Origin: Trichothermofontia sichuanensis B231
Lineage (GTDB): Bacteria > Cyanobacteriota > Cyanobacteriia > B231
DNA: 64,000 nt
Assembly: GCF_026240635.1 (NCBI RefSeq)
Contig: NZ_CP110848.1
Location: 2,641,501-2,705,500 of the forward strand
Direction: 5' to 3'
The notes below the pieces were generated by a model. It was not told the origin of the DNA. It was given only the letters and a program-made list of their open reading frames with translations, and did no database searches. How positions within the stretch are numbered: position 1 is the stretch's first letter; the number at the start of each line of letters is the position of its first letter. Both the position numbers and the translations under genes were made by a program. Below are positions 47,522 through 57,029 of the stretch, piece by piece.

Positions 47522-47793
47522 AGGGGGTATATCAGTCAGAATTCGATGACATCTTACCTGGCACGACCGTTCCCTCGTAACCCGTTACGGTGGACTTTTG
47601 CCAATGGACTGCACCTAGCAGAAGGGTCCTTACCTGTTGCCGCTTACCTCGAACCGCTCCCTGGCCTCCACGCAATTAACTGTTCTATATTCAACCACGG
47701 GAGTAAAGCAATGTTAAGCACTCTTCAAACATCTCCCGATAAATTGGCTACTCGGTCGACTGCCAGTGAACAGGGGGAGCTACCCCCCGCCAG

Positions 47794-49254
47794 CTATGAA
47801 CGGGGATAATGGTTCCCTGGCGCTGCCGGCGGGTGTTGGGGTAACCAGACCTGAAGCCAAGCCCCCCCCGTTTCCGGATGGTTACTGGCTTGGACCCTGC
47901 CCTGGTGGGCCTCGACAATCTGGCGCACGATCGCTAAGCCCAACCCACTACTGCCGGTTAGTATGGTTGCGGTTGTCGCTTCCCCCACTCCTTTCTGAGT
48001 TTCCCCTAGCGGCGATGGCGAGCGCGAGGGGTCGGTGACCGACGCGGGGCAAGGGTTATGGGTAAAGTCAATGCGTGTGCGGGAGAGATCAGCCCGATAG
48101 AACCGCTCAAAAACATACGGCAGATCGGCTTCCGAAAAGCCCTGGCCCCAGTCAATTACGTCAATCTGCACCCAGCTTGAGGGATCCGCATACTCCGCCT
48201 CGGCTGAGAGGGAGCGTCCCCCGATCCCCCTAGGAGGAGTTGTCTGGCTCTGTACCTGCACCTGCACCTGACCCGCCGGTGGACTGTATCTAATACTATT
48301 ATCGAGCAGATTCGCCATCACTCGATAGAGACGGGAGTAATCTCCCCAAATCATCAGGGAGGCTGGTCCGTGATATTGCCACTGCACCTGGCGCTGCTGT
48401 GCCAAGGGATCAAGGCTATGCCATACAGAATGGATGAGATCAACTAGATCAAAGTGGGTGTACTGGAGACAGGTTTTAGCCCCCCGCTCCAGTTGGCTCA
48501 GATCCAGGAGGTCTTGAACCAGGGTACTCATGCGGATCACCTCCTTGATGACGCGATCGGCCCAGTGATGTAAGTCAGAGTCTAGGCGATTCTGGATGGT
48601 TTCCATCACCAGCCGAATGGAGGTGAGGGGTGTTTTTAATTCATGGGCCAGGTCTGAAAAGACGCGATCGCGTTGCTGTTGGAGTTGGAGGACTTCCTGG
48701 CGGTTTTCCAGAAAGACACCGACCTGGCCATTAGCCAGGGGAATGCCCCGTCCCCGCAGACGCACGCTCGGGGTGGGGGTGGGGGCATGGGGTGAAATTG
48801 TCAGGTGTGAGTAGTGGAAGGTCCATTCGTGTTCGATTGGCGCCTGGCTTTGGCGAGTTTGGGCAATCAACTGATCTAACTCATAGGAACGGACGACTTC
48901 CAATAACAGGCGCGGTCTGGGCGCTTCCCAAGTTTGAATTTGGAGTAGCCGATAGGCTTGGGCATTACACCACACCAGCCGATCCTCAACATCCACTTGT
49001 AAATACCCGACCGGGGCTTGATGCAGAATTTGTTTCCAGGTCTCTAGGGCCTGTTCCAGGTTGGCACAGTGTTGCTTGTGAAGATTGATCGCCCCTGTCA
49101 GTCGCGAGGTCAAAGGCAGGGCGACCTGCAGGGCGTCGGGTTTCAGCTCCCGCACCAGCGATCGGAGCTTGCGATCAAACCGCCAGTGATAGCCCAAAAG
49201 GCAGATCAGGCCGATGGCTAACCCTTGCAGGAATGCTAATAGCACGCTTCCCAT
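47794..49254 (-). CDS. sphS: Membrane-associated sensor histidine kinase, SphS-like
   Basis: 486 residues. One hydrophobic N-terminal segment (VLLAFLQGLAIGLICLLGY), a PAS-type region (about residues 72-185: WKQILHQAPVGYLQVDVEDRLVWCN), then a HisKA domain with phospho-acceptor His204 in FSDLAHELKTPLTSIRLV and an ATPase domain with N box (YRVMANLLDNSIRYSP), DWGQGF and GSSGLGLAIVRQIVEAHQG. A low-complexity insert lies between the G boxes (about residues 400-435). The layout fits SphS, the cyanobacterial phosphate sensor. It follows the response regulator gene on the same strand, but 377 bp with a MITE lie between. Confidence 0.8.
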   Translation of the reverse strand: MGSVLLAFLQGLAIGLICLLGYHWRFDRKLRSLVRELKPDALQVALPLTSRLTGAINLHKQHCANLEQALETWKQILHQAPVGYLQVDVEDRLVWCNAQAYRLLQIQTWEAPRPRLLLEVVRSYELDQLIAQTRQSQAPIEHEWTFHYSHLTISPHAPTPTPSVRLRGRGIPLANGQVGVFLENRQEVLQLQQQRDRVFSDLAHELKTPLTSIRLVMETIQNRLDSDLHHWADRVIKEVIRMSTLVQDLLDLSQLERGAKTCLQYTHFDLVDLIHSVWHSLDPLAQQRQVQWQYHGPASLMIWGDYSRLYRVMANLLDNSIRYSPPAGQVQVQVQSQTTPPRGIGGRSLSAEAEYADPSSWVQIDVIDWGQGFSEADLPYVFERFYRADLSRTRIDFTHNPCPASVTDPSRSPSPLGETQKGVGEATTATILTGSSGLGLAIVRQIVEAHQGRVQASNHPETGGAWLQVWLPQHPPAAPGNHYPRS

Positions 49255-49387
49255 CCCGCTAATCTCTGCTGTTAATCGGCGCTGGTAGACCCCTCGCGAT
49301 CGGCTAGAGGAGATGCCTTCTCAAGATTCCTTCTTAATCTTTAATTGAAGGTTACCAACATTAAAAAGTTGTTAAAACTCATGATTA

Positions 49388-49490
49388 TGGTCAATCCAAA
49401 TAAGAACAATACAGTTTCTCACTCCCCTCTTTCGCTCTGGGAGAGGGGCTGGGGGTGAGGGTGCTGTTTCAGCCTAAATTGTAATGACTG
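49388..49490 (+). mobile_element. 103-bp MITE, copy B, between sphR and sphS
   Basis: Same length as copies A and C and about 90 percent identical to A (about 10 differences in 103). Flanked by TA on both sides (49386-49387 and 49491-49492), consistent with a TA target duplication. It lies in the 377-bp gap within the two-component gene pair. The rest of the gap shows only AT-rich DNA (49320-49380), a possible promoter for sphS. Confidence 0.88.
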
Positions 49491-49631
49491 TATCGCGGTT
49501 TTTTCAAAACAGATGCCTCCCACGGACTGGGCAGGACTCCTGTTTCTGCTATCATAGCCTCTTTATCTAAATCAGTTAAGCTTCTCGCCGGAAGGTTTCC
49601 TGACCCTGATCCCATTTGCTAGGAATCCGAG

Positions 49632-50426
49632 TTAGCCAAAGCGATAACCGAAGCCTCGCACTGTGATCAGGTAATCTGGATTGCTGGGATCGACTTCTAG
49701 CTTTTCACGCAGCCAGCGAATATGAACATCTACGGTTTTGCTATCGCCCATAAAATCGGGTCCCCAGACACGCTCTAGCAATTGTTCCCGCGACCATACC
49801 CGCCGGGGATAGCTCATGAACAGTTCCAATAGGCGAAATTCCTTGGGAGATAGGTTAACTTCTGACTCGCGGACTACGACCCGACATTCCTGGGGGTAGA
49901 GGGCAATTTCTTGGAAGCGCAGGATGGGAGGTTGATTTTCCGTCTGGGTGAGCCGATGACGCCGCAAAAGTGCGCGACAGCGAGCGACTAACTCCCGCAT
50001 CCCAAAGGGTTTAGTCAGGTAGTCATCCGCCCCCACCTCTAGCCCCACAACCCGATCGGTCTCTGATCCCCGTGCACTCAAGATCAAAATGGGGACATTA
50101 TTCCCCTCGCGTCGCACTAGGCGGCAGAGATCTAAGCCATTGATGCCGGGTAGCATCAAATCAAGAATCATCAGATCAAAGTGGGGAGGTAGGCTGGCGG
50201 CCTCTGGTGCCACGCCCAACAGATCACGGTTCCCGCCGGCGAGAGCCGCATAACTCCCCTGGGTTAGAGTCAGGGCTTGCCGCCCATCACTAGCTACGAC
50301 GACTTCATAACCTTCTTCCCGGAGCGCCAGGGCGATCGCGTCACGAATTAATTCTTCATCTTCAACCAGCAAGATACGACCAAAGTTCAGGCTCGGCTCC
50401 GGTTTGGTGGCTTCTAGTAACGGCAT
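49632..50426 (-). CDS. sphR: OmpR/PhoB-type response regulator, SphR-like
   Basis: 264 residues. The receiver domain has the acidic pair VEDEE (about residue 22), phospho-acceptor Asp89 in LMILDLMLPGINGL and Lys in DDYLTKPFGMRELVARCRALL. An about 20-residue insert (LAGGNRDLLGVAPEAASLPP) lies between helix 2 and strand 3. The C-terminal winged helix ends with VWGPDFMGDSKTVDVHIRWLREKLEVDP and YLITVRGFGYRFG. With the SphS-like kinase it likely controls phosphate-starvation genes. No phosphate-uptake genes are in the window. Confidence 0.82.
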   Translation of the reverse strand: MPLLEATKPEPSLNFGRILLVEDEELIRDAIALALREEGYEVVVASDGRQALTLTQGSYAALAGGNRDLLGVAPEAASLPPHFDLMILDLMLPGINGLDLCRLVRREGNNVPILILSARGSETDRVVGLEVGADDYLTKPFGMRELVARCRALLRRHRLTQTENQPPILRFQEIALYPQECRVVVRESEVNLSPKEFRLLELFMSYPRRVWSREQLLERVWGPDFMGDSKTVDVHIRWLREKLEVDPSNPDYLITVRGFGYRFG

Positions 50427-50727
50427 AAATACTACTACTGTTTTCAGTCCCAGGCCGGTGTGACCTCATCACTTAGCCCCTGACACGAGGGTGCTGGTCA
50501 AGGGTCGTGCCTACATTGTGCCTAAGGTTCTACGCCTGCCAAGTTTTGTCACTCTCTCCGTCCAGCCTCTAGACGGAGACCCTAGGGATGAGGTTTGCCG
50601 ACACCGAGTTCTCTGACTAATTCTCTCCATCAGAGGTGAATCAGAGAACCAACTAGCGATCGCAGCGACTAGCACATCGCTATCCTAGCACCTAGATCGG
50701 CTATCGCTAACCTTACTTAACTGAAGC
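50427..50727. other. Upstream region of sphR with inverted repeat
   Basis: About 300 bp with no supported gene. It has a perfect 9-bp inverted repeat, GTTCTCTGA (50608-50616) and TCAGAGAAC (50641-50649), with a smaller CTCT/AGAG stem between the arms. It could be a stem-loop after ftn2 or an operator for sphR. No T-run follows. Confidence 0.45.
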
Positions 50728-53169
50728 TTAACCCACCACCTGCATGGACTGAATCCGCCATTCACCGCCCTGACGCACGAGGGAGTACCGCACCCGCAAG
50801 GTATCCTGGTAAGAGGAGGCTTCATCTAAGCGACCATTTTGATAGAAGGCGGCCCGTTCTTGGACTTGCGCTTCAACTTCTGCCTGATCAGGGTTGTTGG
50901 GATCCTGGGTCACCGTTTCCACCCGCACGGTATGCTCATATTCACCATGCCAGTTATCCCGTTTTGCCCCATCGGCTTGCTGTTGCCACTGTCCGAGGGC
51001 TGGCTCCGCTAGGATAGTGGCCAGTTTGTCGGTTGCATGTTTGGGGCCAAGGGCTGCTGCTTTGGTCGCCAGCCAGGTTTCAATCAGCCAAGTGGCCAAT
51101 TCTTTATTCATCGGTCCCTCCATTGAGGGACGGAAGGCGGCACTGCCTGGCTCTGGGAGAATAAAGAGAGGGCTATCCAGGGGAACCTCAGCCGATTCCC
51201 GCACCAGTTGTGGCCCTGAGAGGGCGCGAAAAATTCCTGTCAGCCACCCGTAGGTTGCCCTTACCAGGAAGACAGTTCCCCCCAGCAGCCCCAACCCCAG
51301 CAGCCCCACCAGCAGGAGGCGTCCCAGTCGGGGGATAGCATGCGTGGTGCCCGCTCGTGGCGATGATCGCCGACTACTCACGCTTTCGTCCCGGATAGCA
51401 TACTCCTGATGGGAGCTGGAACTATTCTGCGAGACCGTTGGCGAAACCGCCGCTTGAGTAAACCGGGAGAGAGGCTCGGTGACCGATCGGGCAAAGCGAC
51501 GAACCTTGGGATTAGGTTGGGCCGGTCCTGCCGCTGCCGTCATCCCAGAAGCAGCAGGCTCAACTGGGGTAGGCGAGGCGGCTGTCCGTCGGGACTGGCG
51601 GGTGGGGTGGGGGGGTAAAACGGGGGATGGGGGGCTAGAGGCCGTGGGGTGGGGGGGATCGGCTAACGGGGGCAGGGTGGGATCTTCCCAAGCAACAGCG
51701 GTTGTCGAGGGGGCTGGGGGGGATAGTCGCCCGGTTGCCTGCTCGTCTCCTCGTTCGTAGGGAGGGGGGGTGAGATCAGTTGTAATCGGGGTCCAGGTAT
51801 CCGCCTCAACTTCACGCTCATTGGGCAGAGCTTCCAGGTAAGCTTGCACCTCTTCATTGGCGAAGTAAGCCTTCAATTGGGCGACTTCATTCGCCAGATC
51901 CCGAAAGTGGGGAAACACCTCCTCCTGTAGCCAGCGTTCACTATACAGGCACAGGCCGGGGAGTAAGTCTGGGGACCCTTGAGAGTGATCCCGAATAAAG
52001 GCGATCGACTCATACTCCTGACTGAGTTCGAGTGCCCGACTCGCCTCTTCCGTTTGCCCGAGCAGCAAAGCACAGATGGCCTGCTCCAGGTGCACATCCT
52101 GGCGCACACTCAGCCGCAATAGCAGTTGTTTCGCCTGGTGAATCAAGGCGGGTTGAAACTGGGCAAAGCCCCGGGCGATCAGGGTATACACGGCTAAGTA
52201 GGTGGCCACCGCCGAAGGTCGCCGTGCCTCTGCCTCAAACAGAGCCTGCTGCTCAGCGGCGGTCAGATAATCGCGAATTTGTTGGATGAAGCGCAGAAAG
52301 TCATCGACCGTCAGCCCGGAGTGATCATCCCCCGTGCCATCAATTCCCCCGCGCTCATTCAGCATGTCCTGAAGCAGTTGTAGTCCCTGTTGGCGCTCAC
52401 TGGTATTGGTTTCTGGCAAGGCCAAGAGTTCGAGGATGCGATAGGGGCGCAATTTATAGAGATCGGCCTGGATCTCACCCCGTACCCCTGCAAATACCCC
52501 CTCCTGCAACAGCAGGGTTTGGCCCGACTGTAGAACATCAGCGGCCCGTTCATATTGCCCCTGTTGCCAGTATTCTCGCCCCAGTTCCAGGTAGGCTAGG
52601 GCCAAGGTAAGGATAATATCCGATCGCGCGAGATCCGGTGTCTCAGCACCATCTTGGGAACGGTTGCGCCAGGTTGTTAGCTGCGGACGGGCCAGTTTGA
52701 GGATGAGATCGTACTCACCCAGTTCGTACAGGATGAGCAGGGCGCCGGGAACCTGCTCTGGTTTGACCTCCAAGAGAGGAGGGGGAACCGGTAAGGGTGG
52801 CTCTGGGATCGGTTCCGGGGGGGTAGCGATCGGCTTCGGTAGTTCTGCCCCATTGAGCAGTTCCGGTGTTGATTTGGCCTGATCGGGATCGGCAGAAACG
52901 ACTTGGCCCTTTGCCCGCTCGGGGGCAACATCCACAGCAACATCCACAGATTGGCCTCGCAGACGGGCATCATAGAGGCGACGTTGTTCTGGATCAGCCA
53001 GGACGGCATAAGCTTCGTCGAGGAGGGCCTTACGACCAGCGATCGCTGCTTCGGAATATTCCCGACGCGGCAACTGTAGGGCACGATCGTGATGTGCCTG
53101 TTGCAGTTGCTCTAGGGTGGCTTGCGGGGGTAAACCCAGAATGCGATAGTAGTCGAGCGGGATACGCAC
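50728..53169 (-). CDS. ftn2: Cell-division protein Ftn2/ZipN (ARC6 homologue)
   Basis: 813 residues from the GTG at 53169 (MRIPLDYYRILGLPPQAT), the family start; an in-frame upstream start adds 12. The N-terminal J-like domain (about 5-70) lacks the catalytic HPD of true DnaJ (HHDRALQLP here), as in ARC6. A long helical region follows, then a Pro/Ser-rich linker (about 485-600), one transmembrane segment (LGRLLLVGLLGLGLLGGTVFLV, about 625-646) and a C-terminal DUF4101/IMS domain (IETWLATKAAALGPKHATDKLATILAEP to GEWRIQSMQVV). Ftn2 tethers FtsZ to the membrane at the division site. Divergent from pdhA. Confidence 0.93.
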   Translation of the reverse strand: MRIPLDYYRILGLPPQATLEQLQQAHHDRALQLPRREYSEAAIAGRKALLDEAYAVLADPEQRRLYDARLRGQSVDVAVDVAPERAKGQVVSADPDQAKSTPELLNGAELPKPIATPPEPIPEPPLPVPPPLLEVKPEQVPGALLILYELGEYDLILKLARPQLTTWRNRSQDGAETPDLARSDIILTLALAYLELGREYWQQGQYERAADVLQSGQTLLLQEGVFAGVRGEIQADLYKLRPYRILELLALPETNTSERQQGLQLLQDMLNERGGIDGTGDDHSGLTVDDFLRFIQQIRDYLTAAEQQALFEAEARRPSAVATYLAVYTLIARGFAQFQPALIHQAKQLLLRLSVRQDVHLEQAICALLLGQTEEASRALELSQEYESIAFIRDHSQGSPDLLPGLCLYSERWLQEEVFPHFRDLANEVAQLKAYFANEEVQAYLEALPNEREVEADTWTPITTDLTPPPYERGDEQATGRLSPPAPSTTAVAWEDPTLPPLADPPHPTASSPPSPVLPPHPTRQSRRTAASPTPVEPAASGMTAAAGPAQPNPKVRRFARSVTEPLSRFTQAAVSPTVSQNSSSSHQEYAIRDESVSSRRSSPRAGTTHAIPRLGRLLLVGLLGLGLLGGTVFLVRATYGWLTGIFRALSGPQLVRESAEVPLDSPLFILPEPGSAAFRPSMEGPMNKELATWLIETWLATKAAALGPKHATDKLATILAEPALGQWQQQADGAKRDNWHGEYEHTVRVETVTQDPNNPDQAEVEAQVQERAAFYQNGRLDEASSYQDTLRVRYSLVRQGGEWRIQSMQVVG

Positions 53170-53453
53170 AGTCTCTGTCCCTAGCAGTCCAAATATCAGC
53201 CTCAAATCCCGACTTTCCGGCTCAAATCCTGACTTTCCGGCGAGGCTGGGTCCATACCGTCAAGCAATTGCCGGACGAAACAGTCCTTATTGAGCATACA
53301 CGACCCGAATCGTGCCAATATCATAACGCGTATCTTCTGAATTGAAGGGTTGCTGACGGAATTGCAAGGTCAGCAACTAGATCAGTAGGATTAGTAAGTT
53401 TGGCAAGGTCTCCCTTGCCACGGTGCACATGGCTATTGCTTAGGGGAAACGGC

Positions 53454-54491
53454 ATGGAAATGGTACAAGATCGAACCTTACCCAAGTTTGACGCGACTTC
53501 GGTCCAGATCACCCGTGAAGAGGGATTGATCTTTTATGAGGATATGGTTCTGGGGCGGTTGTTTGAAGACAAGTGCGCCGAGATGTACTACCGGGGCAAA
53601 ATGTTTGGCTTTGTCCACCTCTACAACGGTCAGGAGGCAGTTTCCTCTGGTGTGATTCGGTCCTTACGGCGGGATGAGGATTTTGTGTGTAGCACTTATC
53701 GGGATCACGTCCATGCCCTGAGCGCGGGGGTGCCGGCCAAGGAAGTGATGGCGGAACTGTTTGGCAAGGAGACGGGGTGCAGCAAGGGTCGGGGGGGATC
53801 GATGCACCTGTTCTCGGCTGCCCATCGGCTGTTGGGAGGCTATGCGTTTGTTGCTGAGGGCATTCCGGTGGCGACGGGGGTGGCCTTCCAGTCCAAATAT
53901 CGGCGGGAGGTTCTCCAGGACAGCCGTGCGGATCAGGTAACGGTCTGTTTCTTTGGCGATGGGGCAGCCAATAATGGCCAATTTTTCGAGTGTTTGAATA
54001 TGGCAGCCCTCTGGAAGTTACCCATCATTTATGTGGTGGAGAATAACAAGTGGGCGATCGGGATGGCCCATGAACGGGCAACGTCGGTGCCGGAAATCTA
54101 CAAAAAAGGCCCAGCCTTTGGCATGGTTGGGGTCGAGGTGGATGGGATGGATGTGCTGGCGGTGCGCGATGCCGCCCAGGCGGCGATCGCCCGCGCCCGT
54201 GCCGGGGAAGGTCCCACCCTGATCGAAGCCCTGACCTATCGTTTCCGGGGTCACTCCCTGGCGGATCCGGACGAGTTACGCAGTAAGGCCGAAAAGGAAA
54301 CCTGGTTGGCCCGCGATCCCATTAAGCGATTTGAGGCCTACCTGACGGGGAAGGGGTTAACAACCGAGGCCGAATTGCAGGCGATCAAGGCTCGGGTTCA
54401 AGCTGAGGTGGATGCGGCGGTGGAGTTTGCCGAAGCGAGTCCCGAACCCAATCCTGACGAACTCTACCGCTATGTTTTTGCGGACGACTAA
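53454..54491 (+). CDS. pdhA: Pyruvate dehydrogenase E1 component, alpha subunit
   Basis: 345 residues from the ATG at 53454 (AGGGGAAA eight bases upstream); an in-frame start at 53400 adds 18 unlikely residues. The thiamine diphosphate motif [31 protein letters not shown] (about residues 168-198) and the phosphorylation-loop region [16 protein letters not shown] are intact. It decarboxylates pyruvate in the complex that makes acetyl-CoA. The beta subunit is not adjacent, as is common in cyanobacteria. A chaC-type gene follows after 21 bp. Confidence 0.97.
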   Translation: MEMVQDRTLPKFDATSVQITREEGLIFYEDMVLGRLFEDKCAEMYYRGKMFGFVHLYNGQEAVSSGVIRSLRRDEDFVCSTYRDHVHALSAGVPAKEVMAELFGKETGCSKGRGGSMHLFSAAHRLLGGYAFVAEGIPVATGVAFQSKYRREVLQDSRADQVTVCFFGDGAANNGQFFECLNMAALWKLPIIYVVENNKWAIGMAHERATSVPEIYKKGPAFGMVGVEVDGMDVLAVRDAAQAAIARARAGEGPTLIEALTYRFRGHSLADPDELRSKAEKETWLARDPIKRFEAYLTGKGLTTEAELQAIKARVQAEVDAAVEFAEASPEPNPDELYRYVFADD

Positions 54492-54512
54492 ATCCGCTTA
54501 ACAGGAGATCGG

Positions 54513-55220
54513 GTGATGACCTTGACTCGGGCCGACTTGCAGGCATCGCGGTTACAACAGATGATGCGTGAAGCGGGGGTGGCCCTACCGCTGTGGAGCG
54601 ATCGCGAACTCCAGGCTTCGATCGACGCTACGCTGCAAAGCCATCCCCCAGGGGAGGACCTCTGGCTATTTGCCTATGGTTCCTTGATTTGGAACCCAGC
54701 CCTGCACTATCGAGAACGGCGGGTCGGGAAGATTTATGGCTGGCACCGCCGTTTCTGCCTCTGGACGCCCCTAGGCCGGGGTACTCCGGAACATCCAGGA
54801 TTGGTTCTGGGCCTCGATCGCGGCGGCAGTTGTCAAGGGGTTGTTTACCGGATCGCAGCAGCGGATCTGGCCACGGAACTGCTCCTCCTGTGGCGACGGG
54901 AAATGGTTGTCGGGTCTTATCTCCCCCGCTGGGTCAAAGTCTTTGCGGGGTCACACTGCTTTCCCGCTCTGACCTTTGTGATCAATCCTGAACACGATTG
55001 CTATGCCGGTCGCTTGCCGTTGACGACAGCGGTTCACCACATTGCCACCGCCCAGGGCCAAATTGGCCCCTGCGCCGAGTATTTATTCCAAACGGTGGCG
55101 GGACTGGCGGCGGTAGGCATTCATGATCGCACCCTCCACCACTTGGCCGAGCAAGTCCTACAGCGGCAACAGGAGGCCGGGGCTGCTCGAGGGTCCGGTT
55201 CGAGCGAAGATGCCGCGTAA
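54513..55220 (+). CDS. chaC: ChaC-family gamma-glutamylcyclotransferase
   Basis: 235 residues. Signatures: LWLFAYGSLIWNPALHYRERRVGKIYGWHRRFCLWTPLGRGTPEHPGLVLGLDRGGSCQGVVYRI and RREMVVGSYLPRWV, the latter carrying the catalytic Glu. ChaC enzymes split glutathione to 5-oxoproline and Cys-Gly. The start (ATG at 54516, or the GTG at 54513) follows a GGAG. Only 21 bp after pdhA, so it may be co-transcribed; a functional link with pyruvate dehydrogenase is not obvious. The C-terminus is a poorly ordered Gly/Ser-rich tail. Confidence 0.93.
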   Translation: MMTLTRADLQASRLQQMMREAGVALPLWSDRELQASIDATLQSHPPGEDLWLFAYGSLIWNPALHYRERRVGKIYGWHRRFCLWTPLGRGTPEHPGLVLGLDRGGSCQGVVYRIAAADLATELLLLWRREMVVGSYLPRWVKVFAGSHCFPALTFVINPEHDCYAGRLPLTTAVHHIATAQGQIGPCAEYLFQTVAGLAAVGIHDRTLHHLAEQVLQRQQEAGAARGSGSSEDAA

Positions 55221-55266
55221 TTTGTCAGCATCCGCTAGCCGCTGTGCTCCCAACTCACGAGAGCGG

Positions 55267-55647
55267 CTAGCCGACGGGCCGAAGATCAAGGCTCGGCGGG
55301 GGTTCTATCCGAATACAGTCTTGCAGCAGGTAACTAAGGGTGAGACGGAGATCATCCCGCCCCTTAAAACTTTCAAAGCGGTGGATAACCTGCCCGCGAT
55401 GGATCAAGAGCAGCGTTGGCAAGTCCCGGAGTCGGTAGGTACTGGCCAGGATTAGGTTTTCATCGGCATTGACGGAAATGAGTTTGATTTGCCCAGTATA
55501 TTGGGTCTGCAAATCCTGAAGCGACGGCTCCACCAGCCGACATAACCCACACCACGGTGCCCAAAAATTCACCAAAACCGGAATTGGCGATTCCAAAACC
55601 TCGTGTTTAAACTCTTTATCGTTAACCGATAGCACAACGTTCCCCAC
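55267..55647 (-). CDS. Thioredoxin-family protein with WCGLC active site (TrxC-type)
   Basis: 126 residues. The redox motif is WCGLC (about residues 32-36) in place of the usual WCGPC; the variant is reported for the cyanobacterial TrxC group. The cis-Pro is present in LRDLPTLLLIHRGQVIHRFESF. The Leu for Pro change probably alters redox potential. C-terminal tail of about 20 residues beyond the fold. It precedes nothing on its strand; the NnrU-like gene lies 27 bp upstream, so they may be co-transcribed. Confidence 0.88.
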   Translation of the reverse strand: MGNVVLSVNDKEFKHEVLESPIPVLVNFWAPWCGLCRLVEPSLQDLQTQYTGQIKLISVNADENLILASTYRLRDLPTLLLIHRGQVIHRFESFKGRDDLRLTLSYLLQDCIRIEPPPSLDLRPVG

Positions 55648-55674
55648 GTTCTAAAGGTTTGGTTTGGGATCATC

Positions 55675-56394
55675 CTACCAGGCAACGCTCCCTGTGGTAC
55701 GGATCAACAGGGGATGTGCCCACCACAGTCCTAGGACAAAGAGCAACACGCCCAGGTAAGCAGGCCGGAGAAACTCCTGCCAGATAAGGGTTTGCCGCCC
55801 CTGGAAGATGGCCAGGAAGGGAACGATCGATGTTCGTTCCCTGACTTTTACAAAGGCATCGCCGTACCGGGCCAGCAGGCGACGATCGCCATGCCAAACC
55901 CCAAACAGGTGGTGCAGGATCAGGCCCGCCGAGGTCACCAGCATAAAGGTCGTACCTAACCAGAGGCTATGGGCAAAACACCAGATTACCTGTCCCACCA
56001 TTTGGGGATGGCGGGTAATGCGAATGATACCCGTTTCGTAGAGGTGGACCTGGGGCTTCTGGATAGCAGCAATTTCCAGTAGGTTAAAGGTGGCGGGGTA
56101 CAGAAATAGGAAGGAAACTGCCGATAGGCCCCACACGAGGGGTCGAATGCCAGGGATACCTTGTAACTGCCACAGGTGTAGCCCGTCGTAGCGATGGTTA
56201 ATGAAGTAGATGATCAGTACGGTTGCCAGCGGGAGGCTGACGAGGGCGAACAGGACACGGTAGAGCCGTGCCCCAATGCGGACTTCTGCCCACGGTCGTA
56301 GAGCGGCCAGACCACTGTGGGCTGTGGCAAAGGTAAGTAGTAAAGCCACCATGATCCCGTGGCTGGGGGTCAACCAGGTAAAGGCCGTGGGCAT
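55675..56394 (-). CDS. NnrU-family membrane protein, Z-ISO-like
   Basis: 239 residues, six to seven hydrophobic segments. The family core YETGIIRITRHPQMVGQVIWCFAHSLWLGTTFMLVTSAGLILHHLFGVWHGDRRLLARYGDAF is shared by NnrU and 15-cis-zeta-carotene isomerase (Z-ISO), which uses histidine/cysteine-ligated heme. Conserved His residues (RHPQM, FAHSLW, LHHLF) are present. A role in carotenoid isomerisation is plausible in a cyanobacterium but not proven from sequence. The start at 56394 gives MPTAFTWLTPSHGIMVALLL. The 360 bp upstream hold no gene. Confidence 0.85.
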   Translation of the reverse strand: MPTAFTWLTPSHGIMVALLLTFATAHSGLAALRPWAEVRIGARLYRVLFALVSLPLATVLIIYFINHRYDGLHLWQLQGIPGIRPLVWGLSAVSFLFLYPATFNLLEIAAIQKPQVHLYETGIIRITRHPQMVGQVIWCFAHSLWLGTTFMLVTSAGLILHHLFGVWHGDRRLLARYGDAFVKVRERTSIVPFLAIFQGRQTLIWQEFLRPAYLGVLLFVLGLWWAHPLLIRTTGSVAW

Positions 56395-56664
56395 GAAATG
56401 TCAACTTCAGCAATGTAGACTGCAAGAAAAACCTTCAACTGTTACTTTAGCGGCTTTTCTGGCATTCTCAAGGATGGGGTCCCGATCGCGATCGCCGCCG
56501 TTACCACCGTACCCACACTCTTTCCCCAACCGCGGGCTGCCCCCACCTATCCGCAACCATCACCGCCTCACAAGATCGCTAGGACTCAGTCCACGATCGG
56601 TAGTCTCCCCCTTTCCCCAAGCCCTAACCCGACGATCGCTGCCAGGGGGGCAGGGGTGACGACG

Positions 56665-56694
56665 TTGACAATTGTATAGCCAGATGGTTATATA
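56665..56694 (+). promoter_or_regulatory. Candidate sigma70-type promoter for the YgaP-like gene
   Basis: TTGACA at 56665-56670 and TATATA at 56689-56694, separated by 18 bp. It lies 61 bp before the ATG at 56755. The -35 is perfect; the -10 matches four of six bases. The rest of 56395-56664 shows no supported gene. Confidence 0.5.
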
Positions 56695-56754
56695 GTGATA
56701 AGTCAATAATTAAGTTATCGTTGTGTTCAGAGTTGATGTTCGGAGGGAAGGATC

Positions 56755-56961
56755 ATGACGACGAATGTGGGTATGTTTGATCGCATCTTGCGGTTATTGC
56801 TGGCTGCTGTGGCCCTGTACTTAGGCTTTTTTGTCTATTTGGGGTCTGCTTTGGGAATTGGGTTGACGATCGCGGGAGCTGTGTTTGGGTTAACGGCGAT
56901 TGTGGGACTTTGCCCCCTCTATAGCTTGTTGGGTATTCGGACCTGTCAGACACGAAACTAG
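56755..56961 (+). CDS. YgaP-like small membrane protein (DUF2892)
   Basis: 68 residues, two transmembrane helices (ILRLLLAAVALYLGFFVYLGSALGIGLTIAGAVFGLTAIVGLCPLYSLLG) with the family motif GLCPLYSLLGIRTC. The ribosome binding site GGAGGGAAGG is strong. DUF2892 proteins are often linked to sulfur-handling rhodanese modules, but none is here. It precedes a disulfide-reductase-type flavoprotein gene by 68 bp on the same strand. Confidence 0.9.
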   Translation: MTTNVGMFDRILRLLLAAVALYLGFFVYLGSALGIGLTIAGAVFGLTAIVGLCPLYSLLGIRTCQTRN

Positions 56962-57029
56962 GCCAGCTTGAGTAGGGCATCAGTCAACAAAAAGGGCAGA
57001 AAAGAGGGCAGATTAAAGAGGGCAGATCT

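Noticed and set aside
47711-47809. Short frame MLSTLQTSPDKLATRSTASE... with GGGAG upstream
   Set aside because: Only 32 codons, overlapping the end of the SphS-like gene, with no family match; cannot be supported as a gene.
50716-50734. CTTAACTG-AAG-CTTAACCC, resembling a cyanobacterial Pho box (8-bp repeats, 11-bp period) near sphR
   Set aside because: Only two units, one imperfect, about 290 bp from the sphR start and overlapping the ftn2 stop codon; too weak to call.
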